Part shown: positions 9,276 to 18,312 of the stretch, piece by piece
Layout: each line of letters starts with the position of its first letter
How positions within the stretch are numbered: position 1 is the first letter of the stretch
NCBI RefSeq assembly: GCF_900107965.1
Contig: NZ_FNVU01000004.1
Span: 310,001 to 374,000, forward strand
DNA from: Actinacidiphila yanglinensis
Lineage (GTDB): Bacteria; Actinomycetota; Actinomycetes; Streptomycetales; Streptomycetaceae
Direction: 5' to 3'
DNA length: 64,000 bases
Program-made: the position numbers and the translations under genes
Notes under the pieces: model-generated
Seen by the model: only the letters and a program-made list of their open reading frames with translations
Told to the model about the DNA's origin: nothing
The model's database searches: none

Positions 9276-9420
9276 TCGTTGGGATCTGCGCCGGGGTATC
9301 CGGCGAGGCGTCCGCGCCGGCAGGTGCGGACGTGACCGTACGGCCAAGGACGTACCCCCTGCGGACCGCGAGCGGCCGCGCGGGTCGGAACGTGTGGAGA
9401 AGTGTGGAGGCGGACACCCG

Positions 9421-9915
9421 GTGAGGACCCTGCGGATCAGGACGCTGGCCGGCATCTTCGTGATCGCCGGTGTCGTGTCATGGGCGGGGGCGCGGCTGTG
9501 GGACACCTTCGGGACGCTGCCCGGGGTGCCGGTCGCCGCGCCCATCGTGCTCGCGCTGATCGCCGCCGCGCTGTTCGCCACCGCGCTGTCGATAAGGTCC
9601 CGGCTGCGCGCCCAGCGTGAACGCCAGCCCGGCGCCAAGGGCGTCGACCCGCTCGCCGCTGCCCGCGCGGTCGTCTTCGGGCAGGCCAGCGCGCTCGTCG
9701 CCTCCCTCGTCGTGGGCATCTACGGCGGCACCGGGATCTTCCTGGTGATGTACAAGCTCGACATGGACCCGCGCCGGCAGCAGGCCATCTACGCGGGTCT
9801 GGCGGTGCTGGCCGGGATCGCGGTGGTCGCCGCGGCGCTGTTCCTGGAGCGGGTCTGCAAGCTCCCCGAGGACGACGACACGCACCACGGCACGCACGCG
9901 CACCAGTCGCGCTGA
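9421..9915 (+). CDS. DUF3180 membrane protein
   Basis: 164 residues with four hydrophobic segments (about 7-25, 31-50, 85-105 and 117-138) arranged as two hairpins separated by a basic loop. This matches DUF3180, a small actinobacterial membrane family that routinely follows folK. The GTG 9421 start lies about 11 nt after GGAGG. Its role is unknown; the 145-bp gap after folK leaves open whether it shares the folate transcript. Confidence 0.8.
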   Translation: MRTLRIRTLAGIFVIAGVVSWAGARLWDTFGTLPGVPVAAPIVLALIAAALFATALSIRSRLRAQRERQPGAKGVDPLAAARAVVFGQASALVASLVVGIYGGTGIFLVMYKLDMDPRRQQAIYAGLAVLAGIAVVAAALFLERVCKLPEDDDTHHGTHAHQSR

Positions 9916-9975
9916 GCGCCGCGGTTCCGGCCCCCGCTCCCGGCTCCACCCCGACCGCGCCGCTGGGCTGCGCAC

Positions 9976-10004
9976 TTGACCGGTGGCGCCGGAGGTGGTT
10001 CAGT
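9976..10004 (+). promoter_or_regulatory. possible promoter for the CDO leader transcript
   Basis: TTGACC (9976-9981), 17 nt, then TTCAGT (9999-10004). The -35 is good and the -10 is weak. Transcription would begin at about the GTG of the leader peptide (10012). Confidence 0.35.
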
Positions 10005-10011
10005 CCGTTCC

Positions 10012-10098
10012 GTGAACGGTACGCGCCTGCTTCTGCACCGGAGGGTCCATCTCGACCTCCTCCGGTACGCGGGCTGCGTGTGTACGGCCGCGCGCTGA
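10012..10098 (+). CDS. short leader peptide with Arg-Val-His-Leu-Asp-Leu and Cys-Val-Cys motifs
   Basis: A 28-codon GTG-initiated frame encodes a basic start, then HRRVHLDLLRYAGCVCTAAR. The RRxHxDLLR...C pattern resembles peptides annotated in streptomycetes as putative leader peptides in front of sulfur-metabolism genes (from memory). Its stop codon lies in the loop of a 6-bp CGCGCG hairpin (10089-10104), and the downstream gene is cysteine dioxygenase. I infer cysteine-sensing translational or transcriptional attenuation. It is too short for ordinary gene finding. Confidence 0.65.
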   Translation: MNGTRLLLHRRVHLDLLRYAGCVCTAAR

Positions 10099-10125
10099 CG
10101 CGCGCCCCCGGCCCACCGTTCACCC

Positions 10126-10160
10126 GCGCGTCGCGTACGCGCACTCCTCCCTTCGGGTGG
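10126..10160 (+). promoter_or_regulatory. hairpins before cysteine dioxygenase, one covering its ribosome-binding site
   Basis: GCGCGT/ACGCGC (10126-10131 with 10137-10142) forms one stem. CCTCCC (10146-10151) can pair with GGGTGG (10155-10160), the only Shine-Dalgarno-like sequence before ATG 10167, across a 3-nt loop and one mismatch. This fits control by the upstream leader peptide. Confidence 0.4.
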
Positions 10161-10166
10161 TAACCG

Positions 10167-10748
10167 ATGTCCGCCGTACCCCCTGCGCCCGCCGTCCCCG
10201 CTGCCTCGTCCGAGACGGACGCGCCTTCCTCGCCGGCGCCCACCCCGGCTCCCTCCGCGGCCCCCACCGCCGCCGAACTCCTCGACTTCGCCCGTTCGGT
10301 CGCCGCCGACCAGGCCCTGGTCTCCGACCTCCCGCTGGACGCGGAGGGCCGCACCTGGCGGCGGCTGGAGGGTCCCGGCGGTGCGGAGGCGTGGCTGATC
10401 GGATGGCCGCCCGGCGCCGAGACCGGCTGGCACGACCACGGCGGCTCGTACGGCGTGTTCGTCACCGCCGCCGGCGAGCTGACCGAGCACTCGCTGGCGG
10501 TGCCGCTGCCCACCGAGGGCTGGCGGTCACTGGAACTCGCCGAGGGCGTCGACCGGCGCCGGGTGCTGCCCGAGGGCAAGGGCCGCGCGTTCGGCCAGGA
10601 GCACGTGCACCAGGTGGTGAACGCCTCGGAGCACAGCCACGCGGTGTCCGTGCACGCGTACTACCCGCCGCTGCCGCTGATGCGCCGCTACAGCCGCAAG
10701 GGCAGCACGCTGCGGCTGGAGTTCGTCGAGCGCCCGGAGGAGTGGTGA
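10167..10748 (+). CDS. cysteine dioxygenase (cupin)
   Basis: Non-haem iron enzyme oxidising cysteine to cysteine sulfinate. The cupin motif GWHDHGGSYGVFVTAAGEL supplies two iron ligands (H89, H91); the second motif, HSHAVSVHAYYPPLPLMRRY, supplies the third. There are 193 residues, with a Pro/Ala/Ser-rich N-terminus of about 33 residues. It overlaps the rhodanese gene, suggesting that sulfane sulfur handling follows cysteine breakdown. It is preceded by a cysteine-containing leader peptide. A 3-mercaptopropionate dioxygenase is a less likely alternative. Confidence 0.88.
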   Translation: MSAVPPAPAVPAASSETDAPSSPAPTPAPSAAPTAAELLDFARSVAADQALVSDLPLDAEGRTWRRLEGPGGAEAWLIGWPPGAETGWHDHGGSYGVFVTAAGELTEHSLAVPLPTEGWRSLELAEGVDRRRVLPEGKGRAFGQEHVHQVVNASEHSHAVSVHAYYPPLPLMRRYSRKGSTLRLEFVERPEEW

Positions 10749-11209
10749 CGGCGGTGGCCGGCGACGGCCGCACCGGGGCGCCGCGCGGCGCCCGTTCGAT
10801 CGACGCCCACCTCGACGCGGTCCGCGCCCGGTTGGCGCGGCTGACCCCGGCCGAGGCCGCCGCGGCGGTCCGCGACGGCGGCGCCCTGCTCGTCGACATC
10901 CGCTACGGCGCGCTGCGCGACCGCGACGGGACCGTCCCCGGCGCGGTCATCGTCGAGCGCAACGAGTTGGAGTGGCGGCTCGATCCCGCCGGCTCGCACC
11001 GCATCCCGCACGCCACCGGACACGACCTGCACGTCGTCGTGTTCTGCAACGAGGGCTACGCCTCCTCGCTGGCCGCCGCGTCGCTCCACGTCCTGGGGCT
11101 GCACCGCGCGACCGACCTCGTCGGCGGCTTCCAGGCGTGGCGGGCCGCAGGACTCCCGGTCGTCCCGCCCGACGGCCGCCCCACCGTCCCGACCCCGCCC
11201 CGGGGTTGA
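10745..11209 (+). CDS. rhodanese-like sulfurtransferase
   Basis: Single rhodanese domain of 154 residues. LVDIRYGALRDRDGTVPGAVIVERNELEW is the CH2A-type region and VVFCNEGYASSLAA contains the active-site cysteine C101, followed by GGFQAWRAAGLPV. GTG 10745 overlaps the cysteine dioxygenase stop, so the two are translationally coupled. It probably transfers or detoxifies sulfane sulfur linked to cysteine catabolism; the physiological acceptor is unknown. Confidence 0.9.
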   Translation: MTAVAGDGRTGAPRGARSIDAHLDAVRARLARLTPAEAAAAVRDGGALLVDIRYGALRDRDGTVPGAVIVERNELEWRLDPAGSHRIPHATGHDLHVVVFCNEGYASSLAAASLHVLGLHRATDLVGGFQAWRAAGLPVVPPDGRPTVPTPPRG

Positions 11210-11534
11210 CCCCAGCACCTGATCGAGGGCCGCCCGACCCGCAGGCCCCCACGTCGGCCTGCCGCCGGGCGGGCCCGGCTCGCCGGCCCGGCCGCCCGCG
11301 CCGAAGTGCCGGCCGCCCGTGCGCGGAGTCCGTGCCGTCCGTGCCGAACTCCCGCACGGCGATTGCGAAACCGAACACCTGCACCTATCCGGCAAGATCC
11401 AATATGTCCGTGCGAACGCACCGTGCACGGCTCGGTGCCCTGTGTGCGACATGGGGAAATCAGTGTGGCCGAAACCCCCGAAAAATGGGGCCCCGGCCCC
11501 CCATGGACGCGCCATGCGCGCTAAATTTCTGGCC
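11210..11534. other. intergenic region with GC-rich stem and lower-GC segment
   Basis: After the rhodanese stop, complementary GGGCGGGCCCGG and CCGGCCCGGCCGCCC blocks (about 11265-11300) form a probable terminator. From about 11350 the base composition falls, with several A/T runs (for example CCAATATG, GAAAAATGGGG and CTAAATTTC). TAAATT at 11522-11527 sits 7 nt before ATG 11535, so a leaderless promoter is plausible. I found no convincing gene here. Confidence 0.5.
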
Positions 11535-12455
11535 ATGCCCCGTGGACGTCACCGCCATTCCCAGCCGCTGCACCGGATCATGTCGCCGCTGACCGTCGCG
11601 GGCACCGCGGCCGTCCTGGCGGTCGCCTCGCTCTTCGCCGGTGATACGCAGTTGCTGCGGGTGCTCGTGGTCGCGATCGCGCTGACCGCCTGCGCGGGCG
11701 CGGTCCTCGCGCGGTCCTGGGACCGGGCCGCCGGGCGCGAGGTCGGCGAGCTGAACGCGCTGCGGGCCCGCGACGAGTGGCGGACCGAGGAGCGGGTGGC
11801 CGAACTCGAGACGGACCTGGAGGAGTTCCGGGAGATCCGCGGCCGGCTGGAGAAGAAGCTGCGCGGCAAGCGCTCGGAGCTGGCCCGGCTGCGGACCGAG
11901 CACGCCGACCTGCTGCGGCGCTACGCCACCGCGGAGAGCGAGCGGGCGCGGGCCCTGGAGGCCCGGCGCCGCACGCAGCGGGAGGGCGCCGCCGAGCCCC
12001 GGATCGCGCTGGGCACCGGCGCGCCCGCCGTACGCCCCGCCGCCTACCTCAAGGCCGCGGACGCGCTGCGCAACCTCGCGCGCAACGCCGCCACGCAGCA
12101 GGCGCAGCGCACCGTCGAGGACGCCCGCCGCAGGGACGCCGCCGCCGACGAGCCGCAGGGCCGGCACGCGTTCGGGGGGACCGCGCTGCCGGTCCGCGAG
12201 CACCGCCTGATGCCCGCGGCCACCGCCGCGGCCGTCCTGCCGTACGCCCAGCCGGGCCGCTCCAGCGGCTCCCAGGCGCAGCGCACCGTCGGCGGCTTCG
12301 ACTTCTTCGGCACCCAGAAGTCCCTCCCGCCGGCCGCCGCGGCTCCCTCCCCGACCGCCGAGCACGAGGCGGCCGCCGCGGAGGTCATCGACCTGACCGC
12401 GCACGACGACACCGAGCAGCTCGACGTGAGCGACCTGCGGGGCGTCGCCCGCTAG
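11535..12455 (+). CDS. membrane-anchored coiled-coil protein of unknown function
   Basis: 306 residues: a basic start (MPRGRHRHSQ), two hydrophobic segments (about 17-36 and 42-58), then a Glu/Arg/Leu-rich region (about 63-150) with strong coiled-coil character, and an Ala/Pro-rich C-terminal part. The likely topology is two membrane passes with a long cytoplasmic coil. The ATG at 11514 (MRAKFLAM...) is an alternative; 11535 was preferred because TAAATT lies 7 nt before it. I do not recognise a characterised family; a role in cell-envelope organisation is only suggested by architecture. It converges on nuoD2. Confidence 0.75.
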   Translation: MPRGRHRHSQPLHRIMSPLTVAGTAAVLAVASLFAGDTQLLRVLVVAIALTACAGAVLARSWDRAAGREVGELNALRARDEWRTEERVAELETDLEEFREIRGRLEKKLRGKRSELARLRTEHADLLRRYATAESERARALEARRRTQREGAAEPRIALGTGAPAVRPAAYLKAADALRNLARNAATQQAQRTVEDARRRDAAADEPQGRHAFGGTALPVREHRLMPAATAAAVLPYAQPGRSSGSQAQRTVGGFDFFGTQKSLPPAAAAPSPTAEHEAAAAEVIDLTAHDDTEQLDVSDLRGVAR

Positions 12456-12550
12456 CTGTATCGACCCGCAGGGTTGTTGACGCGGGGCGGATGCGGGGAG
12501 CCCGCAGGGCCGCTCGGCGCTCTCTGGACCCACCAGGCCCTACTTGGCCC

Positions 12551-13693
12551 CTATTTGTCGATGTCGCCCACGACGAAGAACATCGAGCCGAGGATGGCGA
12601 CCATGTCCGACACCAGGGTGCCGGGCAGCAGCACCGTCAGCGCCTGGATGTTGTTGAACGACGCGGAGCGCAGCTTCAGGCGGTACGGGGTCTTCTCGCC
12701 CTTGGACACCAGGTAGTAGCCGTTGAGGCCGAGGGGGTTCTCGGTCCAGGCGTAGGTGTGGCCCTCGGGGGCCTTGAGAACCTTCGGCAGACGCTGGTTG
12801 ATGGGGCCGGGCGGCAGCTCGGTGAGCCGGTCCAGGCAGGCGTCGGCCAGCGCCAGCGCGTTGTGGGTCTGCTCCAGCAGTATCTCGAACCGGGCCAGGC
12901 AGTCGCCCTCGGTGCGGGTGGCGACCTGGAGGGTGCCGCCCAACTCGCCGTAGCCGAGGTACGGTTCGTCGCGGCGCAGGTCGAAGTCGACCCCGGAGGC
13001 GCGGGCGATCGGCCCGCTCACCCCGAAGGTGTGCACGTCGGCCGCCGACAGCACGCCCACCCCGCGGGTGCGGCCCCGGAAGATCTCGTTGCCGAGCACG
13101 AGGTCGTCGAAGCGGCCCATCCGCGAGCGCACCCCGGCCACCGCCGCCCGTGCCCGCCCGGTCCAGCCGCTCGGCAGGTCCTCCTTGAGACCGCCGACCC
13201 GGTTGAACATGTAGTGCATCCGGCCGCCGGAGACCTCCTCCATCACGTGCTGCAACTCCTCGCGCTCGGTGAACGCGTAGAAGATCGGCGTGATCCCGCC
13301 CAGCTCCAGCGGGTACGAGCCCAGGAACATCAGGTGGTTCAGCACCCGGTTCAGCTCGGCCAGCAGGGTCCGCGTCCACACCGCCCGCTCGGGCACCTCC
13401 ATGCCGAGCATCCGCTCCACCGCGAGCACCACGCCCAGCTCGTTGGAGAAGGCCGACAGCCAGTCGTGCCGGTTCGCCAGCATGATGATCTGCCGGTAGT
13501 CCCGCGCCTCGAAGAGCTTCTCGGCACCCCGGTGCATGTACCCGACGATCGGCTCCGCGGACTTGATCCGCTCCCCGTCCAGCACGAGCCGCAACCGCAG
13601 CACCCCATGCGTCGAGGGATGCTGCGGCCCGATGTTCAGCACCATGTCCGTGCTCTCGGCCGCCCCACCGACCCCGACCGTCGTCTCCGTCAT
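12551..13693 (-). CDS. nuoD2: NADH-quinone oxidoreductase subunit D, stand-alone paralogue (NuoD2)
   Basis: 380 residues of the 49-kDa/NuoD family, the complex I subunit lining the quinone site near cluster N2. The sequence opens with [16 protein letters not shown] (quinone-binding His) and [10 protein letters not shown], in which Arg55 matches the arginine near cluster N2. [23 protein letters not shown] and the C-terminal FVVGDIDK are typical. No other nuo gene is nearby, so it is an orphan copy; streptomycetes commonly carry one. It could replace NuoD in complex I or act in a partial complex. Confidence 0.93.
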   Translation of the reverse strand: MTETTVGVGGAAESTDMVLNIGPQHPSTHGVLRLRLVLDGERIKSAEPIVGYMHRGAEKLFEARDYRQIIMLANRHDWLSAFSNELGVVLAVERMLGMEVPERAVWTRTLLAELNRVLNHLMFLGSYPLELGGITPIFYAFTEREELQHVMEEVSGGRMHYMFNRVGGLKEDLPSGWTGRARAAVAGVRSRMGRFDDLVLGNEIFRGRTRGVGVLSAADVHTFGVSGPIARASGVDFDLRRDEPYLGYGELGGTLQVATRTEGDCLARFEILLEQTHNALALADACLDRLTELPPGPINQRLPKVLKAPEGHTYAWTENPLGLNGYYLVSKGEKTPYRLKLRSASFNNIQALTVLLPGTLVSDMVAILGSMFFVVGDIDK

Positions 13694-13779
13694 GCGCCTA
13701 TCCTCTCAGGCCCGCCGGCGGGCTACGCCGTGGGCGGATTCGCTGGGGTGGGCGGGGGGCGGTGGGGGACGGTGGGGGG

Positions 13780-14754
13780 ATGGAACTCCTTGTGCTGGGT
13801 GGGACGGAATTCGTCGGGCGCGCTGTGGTGGAGGACGCGGTGGCGCGCGGGTGGGGCGTGACGGTGTTCAACCGGGGGAGCCACGGGGTGCCGCCAGGGG
13901 CGCGGGCCCTGCGCGGAGACCGGGTGAAGGGCGCGTGGGGGGAGCTGGGTTCGGGGGAGTGGGACGCGGTGGTGGACACGTGGTCGGGGGACGCGGGGGC
14001 GGTGCGCGACGCGGTGCGGGTACTGGGCGGGCGGGCCGGCCGCTACGGGTACGTGTCGAGCCGTTCGGTGTACGCGTACCCGCCCGGCGCGGGCATGGAC
14101 GAGAGCGCGGCGCTCGTCGACCCGGACGGCGACGACTACGCGGCGGTCAAGCGGGCCGGGGAGATCGCGGCCGTGGAGGGGTACGGCGACGCGGCGCTGC
14201 TGGTGCGGGCCGGGCTGATCCTGGGGCCGTACGAGAACGTGGGGCGGCTGCCATGGTGGCTGAACCGGATCGCGCGCGGCGGGGAGGTCCTCGCGCCCGG
14301 GCCGCGGGAGTCGGGCCTGCAGTACATCGACGTGCGTGACCTGGCCGCCTGGACGCTCGACGCGCTCGCCAAAGGGCTCGGCGGACCGTACAACGTGGTC
14401 AGCCCGCCCGCGCACACCACGACGGCGGAGCTGCTGGAGACCTGCGTGCGGGTCACCGGCTCGGACGCGGTGCTGCGGTGGGTGGCGCCGGAGGTGGTCG
14501 AGGCCGCCGGGATCGAGCCGTGGACGCAGCTCCCGGTGTGGCTGCCGCCGGGCGAGCTGTACGACTCGATGCACCTCGGCGACGTGCGGAAGGCGCTGAG
14601 CACCGGGCTGCGGTGCCGTCCGGTCGGGGAGACCGTCGCGGACACCTGGCGCTGGCTCACCGGCATCGGCGGGGTCGCGCCGCAACGGCCGGACCGGGCG
14701 CCGGCCGGGCTGGACCCCGAGGTGGAGCGCCGGGTGCTCGACGCGCTCGACTAG
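13780..14754 (+). CDS. NAD-dependent epimerase/dehydratase (extended SDR) family protein
   Basis: 324 residues. The Rossmann motif LVLGGTEFVGRAVVEDAVARG opens the protein, and YVSSRSVYAYPPGA plus DDYAAVKRAGE supply a serine and a YxxxK-like Y-A-A-V-K catalytic segment. LLVRAGLILGPYENVGRLPWW matches reductases annotated as NAD-dependent epimerase in actinobacteria. The substrate is unknown. ATG 13780 follows a G-run; a GTG 18 nt upstream is in frame. It is divergent from nuoD2 across 86 bp, so promoters must overlap. Confidence 0.8.
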   Translation: MELLVLGGTEFVGRAVVEDAVARGWGVTVFNRGSHGVPPGARALRGDRVKGAWGELGSGEWDAVVDTWSGDAGAVRDAVRVLGGRAGRYGYVSSRSVYAYPPGAGMDESAALVDPDGDDYAAVKRAGEIAAVEGYGDAALLVRAGLILGPYENVGRLPWWLNRIARGGEVLAPGPRESGLQYIDVRDLAAWTLDALAKGLGGPYNVVSPPAHTTTAELLETCVRVTGSDAVLRWVAPEVVEAAGIEPWTQLPVWLPPGELYDSMHLGDVRKALSTGLRCRPVGETVADTWRWLTGIGGVAPQRPDRAPAGLDPEVERRVLDALD

Positions 14755-14787
14755 TTCCGGACACGGCTCCCGCGGCGCCCCGCCCGG

Positions 14788-16869
14788 TCAGCCGCGCTGG
14801 TAGACGGTCGTGCACAGCAGCGTGCGGCCGCCGTCCACCACCCACGCCCAGTAGCGCGTCCGATCGCTCCCGCCCTGCGCGCAGTCGCCCGCGTCGGCGC
14901 CGGACGAGGCCGGGTGGACACCCGCGATGTACATCACCTGGTTGTACGGCGTGGGGACCTGCCCCGTCGAGCAGTCCACCACCGTCATCGGGCCGATGAC
15001 GACGCTGTCGCCGGACTGCTCGCCGAGCATGCAGTAGTGCGGGAGGTAGATCCGGGTGACGCAGAGCCGGGTGGTGTCACCGGTGTCGGGCGAGGTGTAC
15101 GACCACGACGCCTCGCCCATGCCGTTCGGGCAGCTGCCGCTCGTGCGGGCGGTGACCTGCACCAGGCCCGCGAGCTGGCTGGTGCAGGACACCGCGCTCG
15201 GCGGGGTGGCGGCGCTCCAGACGATGCGGGTGCCGCCGCTGCCGGTGTCGTAGACGGGCAGGCAGTCGCCGATCCGCACCGCGTCGAACGCCTCTTCGGT
15301 CGGATCGGTGCCCGGTGCGGTCGTGGTGGGGGCGTCCGACGGCGTGTCCAGGGCCGTGCCGTCCGTGCTGTCGCCGGTCGCGCCGGTCCGGCCGGTGCCG
15401 GTCGTGCTGTGCGGGGCGCCGTTGGTGTCGACGGGCGTGCCGTTCGGGTCGTCGCCGGGCGAGCCGTCGTCGCTGGGGACCAGGGGGACCCCCGACGCGA
15501 CGCTGCTGGCGCCGCCGGTGGAGTCCGTACCGCCGTCGCCGGTCCAGGGGTGCCAGACCAGCAGGGCGATCACCAGCACGACGACCACCGCCAGCGCACC
15601 GGCCGGACCGCCCTGGCTCGACCGCGGCGCCGCCGCGAGCCGGTCGGCCTCCCGCCGGTCCGCGGCATGTCGCTCCGCCTCCAGCCGGGTCGCCTGGAGC
15701 CGTTCGGCCGCGCGCTCCTCCGCCTCGCGCTGATCGGCCCGCCACTGCTCCGCCGCCGCTTCCTCCTCCGCGACCCTGGCGCGCAGCACCGCCGCCAGGT
15801 CGTGCAGTTCACGGTCCCTGAACTCGCGGGCCTCCCGCGCCTGTTCCTCCCGCTCCCGGCGGGCGGCGCGCTCCTCGGCGTCGATCAGGACGGGCGCGGG
15901 CGGCGGCGCCGGCCGGGTGTGCTCGTCGGCCATCGCCTCCGCGGCGCCGGGGTCCTTCTCCAGCACCCGCCCGTGCGCCTCGTACGCGTCGACCAGGGCC
16001 TTCCACCGCAGGGGCAGCCAGTGCCGCGCGTCCTGGCGTACGGCCTCCTGGTCGGCCTCGTCCAGGAAGAGCGGCAGGAGCTCGTCGAGGGTGGGGCGCT
16101 GCTCGGGTTCGAAGGCCAGGCACGGGCGGATCAGCGGGGCGAGTTCGGGCGGCAGGCCGGTCAGGTCGAGGGTGCCGGCCTGCACCCGGGCCAGCCGTTG
16201 CAGCGGGCCGTCGTCGCTCTCGGGGTAGGGCGCGCGGCCGACCGCGAGGTGGAAGAGGGTCGCGCCCAGCGAGTACACGTCGGACGCCTGGGTGGACCGC
16301 TGGCCGAGCGCCTGCTCCGGCGAGGTGTAGTCGATGGTGCCGAGGGTCAGCGCCGTCGCCGTCTTGTCGATGGCGTGCGAGATGCCGAAGTCGATGACCA
16401 GCGGCCCGGTCAGCGGCAGCAGGATGTTCTGCGGCTTGACGTCGCGGTGCACGACTCCCTTGTCGTGCAGGGCGAGCAGGGCCTGGATGGTGCCGGCCGC
16501 GAGCCAGGGTATCGCCGAGGCGGGCAGCCGTCCGGCGGTGCGGACCAGGTCGCCGAGGGAGGGCGCGGGCACGAAGTCGATGGCCATCCAGGGCCGTTCG
16601 GCCCGCGCGTCGGCCTCGCGCAGCCGGGCGGTGCACGCGCTGTCGATCCGCTGGGCCAACTCCACCTCGCGGGCGAAGCGTTTGCGGTCCGGCTCGCTGA
16701 CCACGCCCTCGGCCAGGAGGGTCTTGACGGCGACGAGCGGGCCGTCCGGCGTGGACCGGCCGAGGTGGATCCGCCCCATTCCGCCCGAAGTCAGCCGCCA
16801 GAGCAGGCGGTACGGCCCGAGCCGCTTCGGATCGTCCTCACCGAGCGGTCTGATGCCGATACCGGCCAT
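14788..16869 (-). CDS. transmembrane Ser/Thr protein kinase (PknB-type)
   Basis: Receptor-style kinase of 693 residues. Kinase domain about 18-275: catalytic Lys49 in VAVKTLL, HRDVKPQN at 141-148, DFG at 160-162, and TLGTIDYTSPEQ activation segment. A charged Glu/Arg/Ala-rich linker (about 320-415) likely forms a helix. One TM segment lies near 421-442 (ALAVVVVLVIALLVW). The extracytoplasmic part begins Ser/Thr/Asp/Pro-rich and ends in a compact domain with paired cysteines (VSCTSQ, SCPNG, LCVTR, HYCML, DCSTG, DCAQG, LLCTT). There are no PASTA repeats, so it is not the cell-wall-sensing PknB itself. The ligand is unknown. Confidence 0.92.
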   Translation of the reverse strand: MAGIGIRPLGEDDPKRLGPYRLLWRLTSGGMGRIHLGRSTPDGPLVAVKTLLAEGVVSEPDRKRFAREVELAQRIDSACTARLREADARAERPWMAIDFVPAPSLGDLVRTAGRLPASAIPWLAAGTIQALLALHDKGVVHRDVKPQNILLPLTGPLVIDFGISHAIDKTATALTLGTIDYTSPEQALGQRSTQASDVYSLGATLFHLAVGRAPYPESDDGPLQRLARVQAGTLDLTGLPPELAPLIRPCLAFEPEQRPTLDELLPLFLDEADQEAVRQDARHWLPLRWKALVDAYEAHGRVLEKDPGAAEAMADEHTRPAPPPAPVLIDAEERAARREREEQAREAREFRDRELHDLAAVLRARVAEEEAAAEQWRADQREAEERAAERLQATRLEAERHAADRREADRLAAAPRSSQGGPAGALAVVVVLVIALLVWHPWTGDGGTDSTGGASSVASGVPLVPSDDGSPGDDPNGTPVDTNGAPHSTTGTGRTGATGDSTDGTALDTPSDAPTTTAPGTDPTEEAFDAVRIGDCLPVYDTGSGGTRIVWSAATPPSAVSCTSQLAGLVQVTARTSGSCPNGMGEASWSYTSPDTGDTTRLCVTRIYLPHYCMLGEQSGDSVVIGPMTVVDCSTGQVPTPYNQVMYIAGVHPASSGADAGDCAQGGSDRTRYWAWVVDGGRTLLCTTVYQRG

Positions 16870-17080
16870 GCAGCGGCCTCCCCTTGAGCATTCTGCGTCC
16901 TAGAGTGACACGACGTGCGTGCCGGTGCGGTTGCGACCCCCCCTGATCAGAAGGGGAGTTGGCGGTACCACGGGGCCAACCGGTCGCTCCGCGACGGGAG
17001 TCGGCGGGCCCGGTTCCGCCGGTCCACCCGATTCCCCCGCTCGCCGGACGACGGTACCCACGACGCCCCCCGGGTCGCGC

Positions 17081-18208
17081 TCACCCCCGGGAACGCGGCG
17101 CGAGCAGATCCGCGCAGGACGCGCTCACGGGCGTGGCGAGCCACAGGAAGTCGCCGAGCGCGCCCCTCGCGGTCAGCTCGGCCGCCTCCGTCGCCGCGGC
17201 GAGTGCGCGGACGTAGGCGGACGCGTCCCGCGCGGCCAGGGCGAGCGGGGGGCGGTGCCCCTGGACGCCCAGGGCGTGCAGGGCCTCGCGCTGCGTGGTG
17301 AGGGTGCCGGGCAGGGTGTCCATCGCGACGTGCGCGGTCAGGTCCATGGAGCCGTCGGGCACGGGGGCGGCCTGGCGGCCGCCGCGGTAGCCGGTCAGGG
17401 TGCCGAACGGGGGACGGGCCCCCGCGGTGTGGCCGTAGTCCACGGCCACGGCGAGGCCCGCGTCGAGGGTGGCGAGGGTGCGCTGCCAGGCGGCTTCCCG
17501 GGTCCGGCCGATCTCCGCGCGGCGGGCGTCGGGGAGGCCCGTGCCCGGCGGCCCGGGAGGCAGGTCCGCGGCCGGCCGGCCGTCGGCCCCGGTCCCGGCT
17601 CCCGATGGCCACCACCGCTCCAGCCAGAGCGCGTCCGCAGCTTCCACCCGGCGCCCGAGGCGTTCGCCGCCGTCGGCGAGGCGGACCTCGACGTAGTGCG
17701 GGTGGCCGTCGGGGGCGGGTGAGGCGACGGGCAGGGGAACATTGTCCAGCCATTCGTTGGCGAACAGGAGGCCGTGCGTGTGCCGGGGCGGGTCGGCGGT
17801 CCAGGTGACGCGGGGGTCGAGGCCGGGCGGGCGGGGGGAGCGTTCGACGGCGTGCACCCGGACGCGGGCCGCGAGCCCGGGCGCCAGGGCGGCCAGCACG
17901 CCGGCCGCCAGCTCGCCCGCACCCGCCGCCATGTCGACGAAGTCCAGCCGCGCGGGACGGCCGAGCGCCGCGTCCACCCGGGCCAGCAGTTCCGCCACGG
18001 CGCCCGCGAACAGCGGCGACGCGTGCACGGAGGTGCGGAAGTGGTCGGCCGGCCGCTCGCGGCGGAAGAACCCGGCGGGACCGTACAGCGCCCGCTCCAT
18101 CGCGTCCTGCCAGGGCAGCCAGACCGGCCCGCCCGCCTCGTCCGGGCCCGGCCCGCGGTCCCGCTCCGGGTGCTGTTCGGGGCCGCCGGAATCCGTGGGA
18201 CTTGTCAC
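17081..18208 (-). CDS. MidA/NDUFAF7-type SAM-dependent methyltransferase
   Basis: 375 residues. The features fit the MidA (DUF185) family: [26 protein letters not shown] at the N-terminus, the SAM-binding [18 protein letters not shown], then [14 protein letters not shown] and VAVDYGHT. In eukaryotes this family (NDUFAF7) dimethylates an arginine of NDUFS2, the NuoD homologue, during complex I assembly. A stand-alone nuoD2 lies about 3.4 kb away on the same strand. Identity of the bacterial substrate is not established. Confidence 0.82.
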   Translation of the reverse strand: MTSPTDSGGPEQHPERDRGPGPDEAGGPVWLPWQDAMERALYGPAGFFRRERPADHFRTSVHASPLFAGAVAELLARVDAALGRPARLDFVDMAAGAGELAAGVLAALAPGLAARVRVHAVERSPRPPGLDPRVTWTADPPRHTHGLLFANEWLDNVPLPVASPAPDGHPHYVEVRLADGGERLGRRVEAADALWLERWWPSGAGTGADGRPAADLPPGPPGTGLPDARRAEIGRTREAAWQRTLATLDAGLAVAVDYGHTAGARPPFGTLTGYRGGRQAAPVPDGSMDLTAHVAMDTLPGTLTTQREALHALGVQGHRPPLALAARDASAYVRALAAATEAAELTARGALGDFLWLATPVSASCADLLAPRSRG

Positions 18209-18312
18209 AGCGGAACCTTACTGACCTGCTCACGCGTCGAAGAGCGTGGACGGTGTGTCCGCCTGGGCCGGTAAGGTGCCTGACATACCACAGTCGAGGG
18301 AGTGGACAGCGG

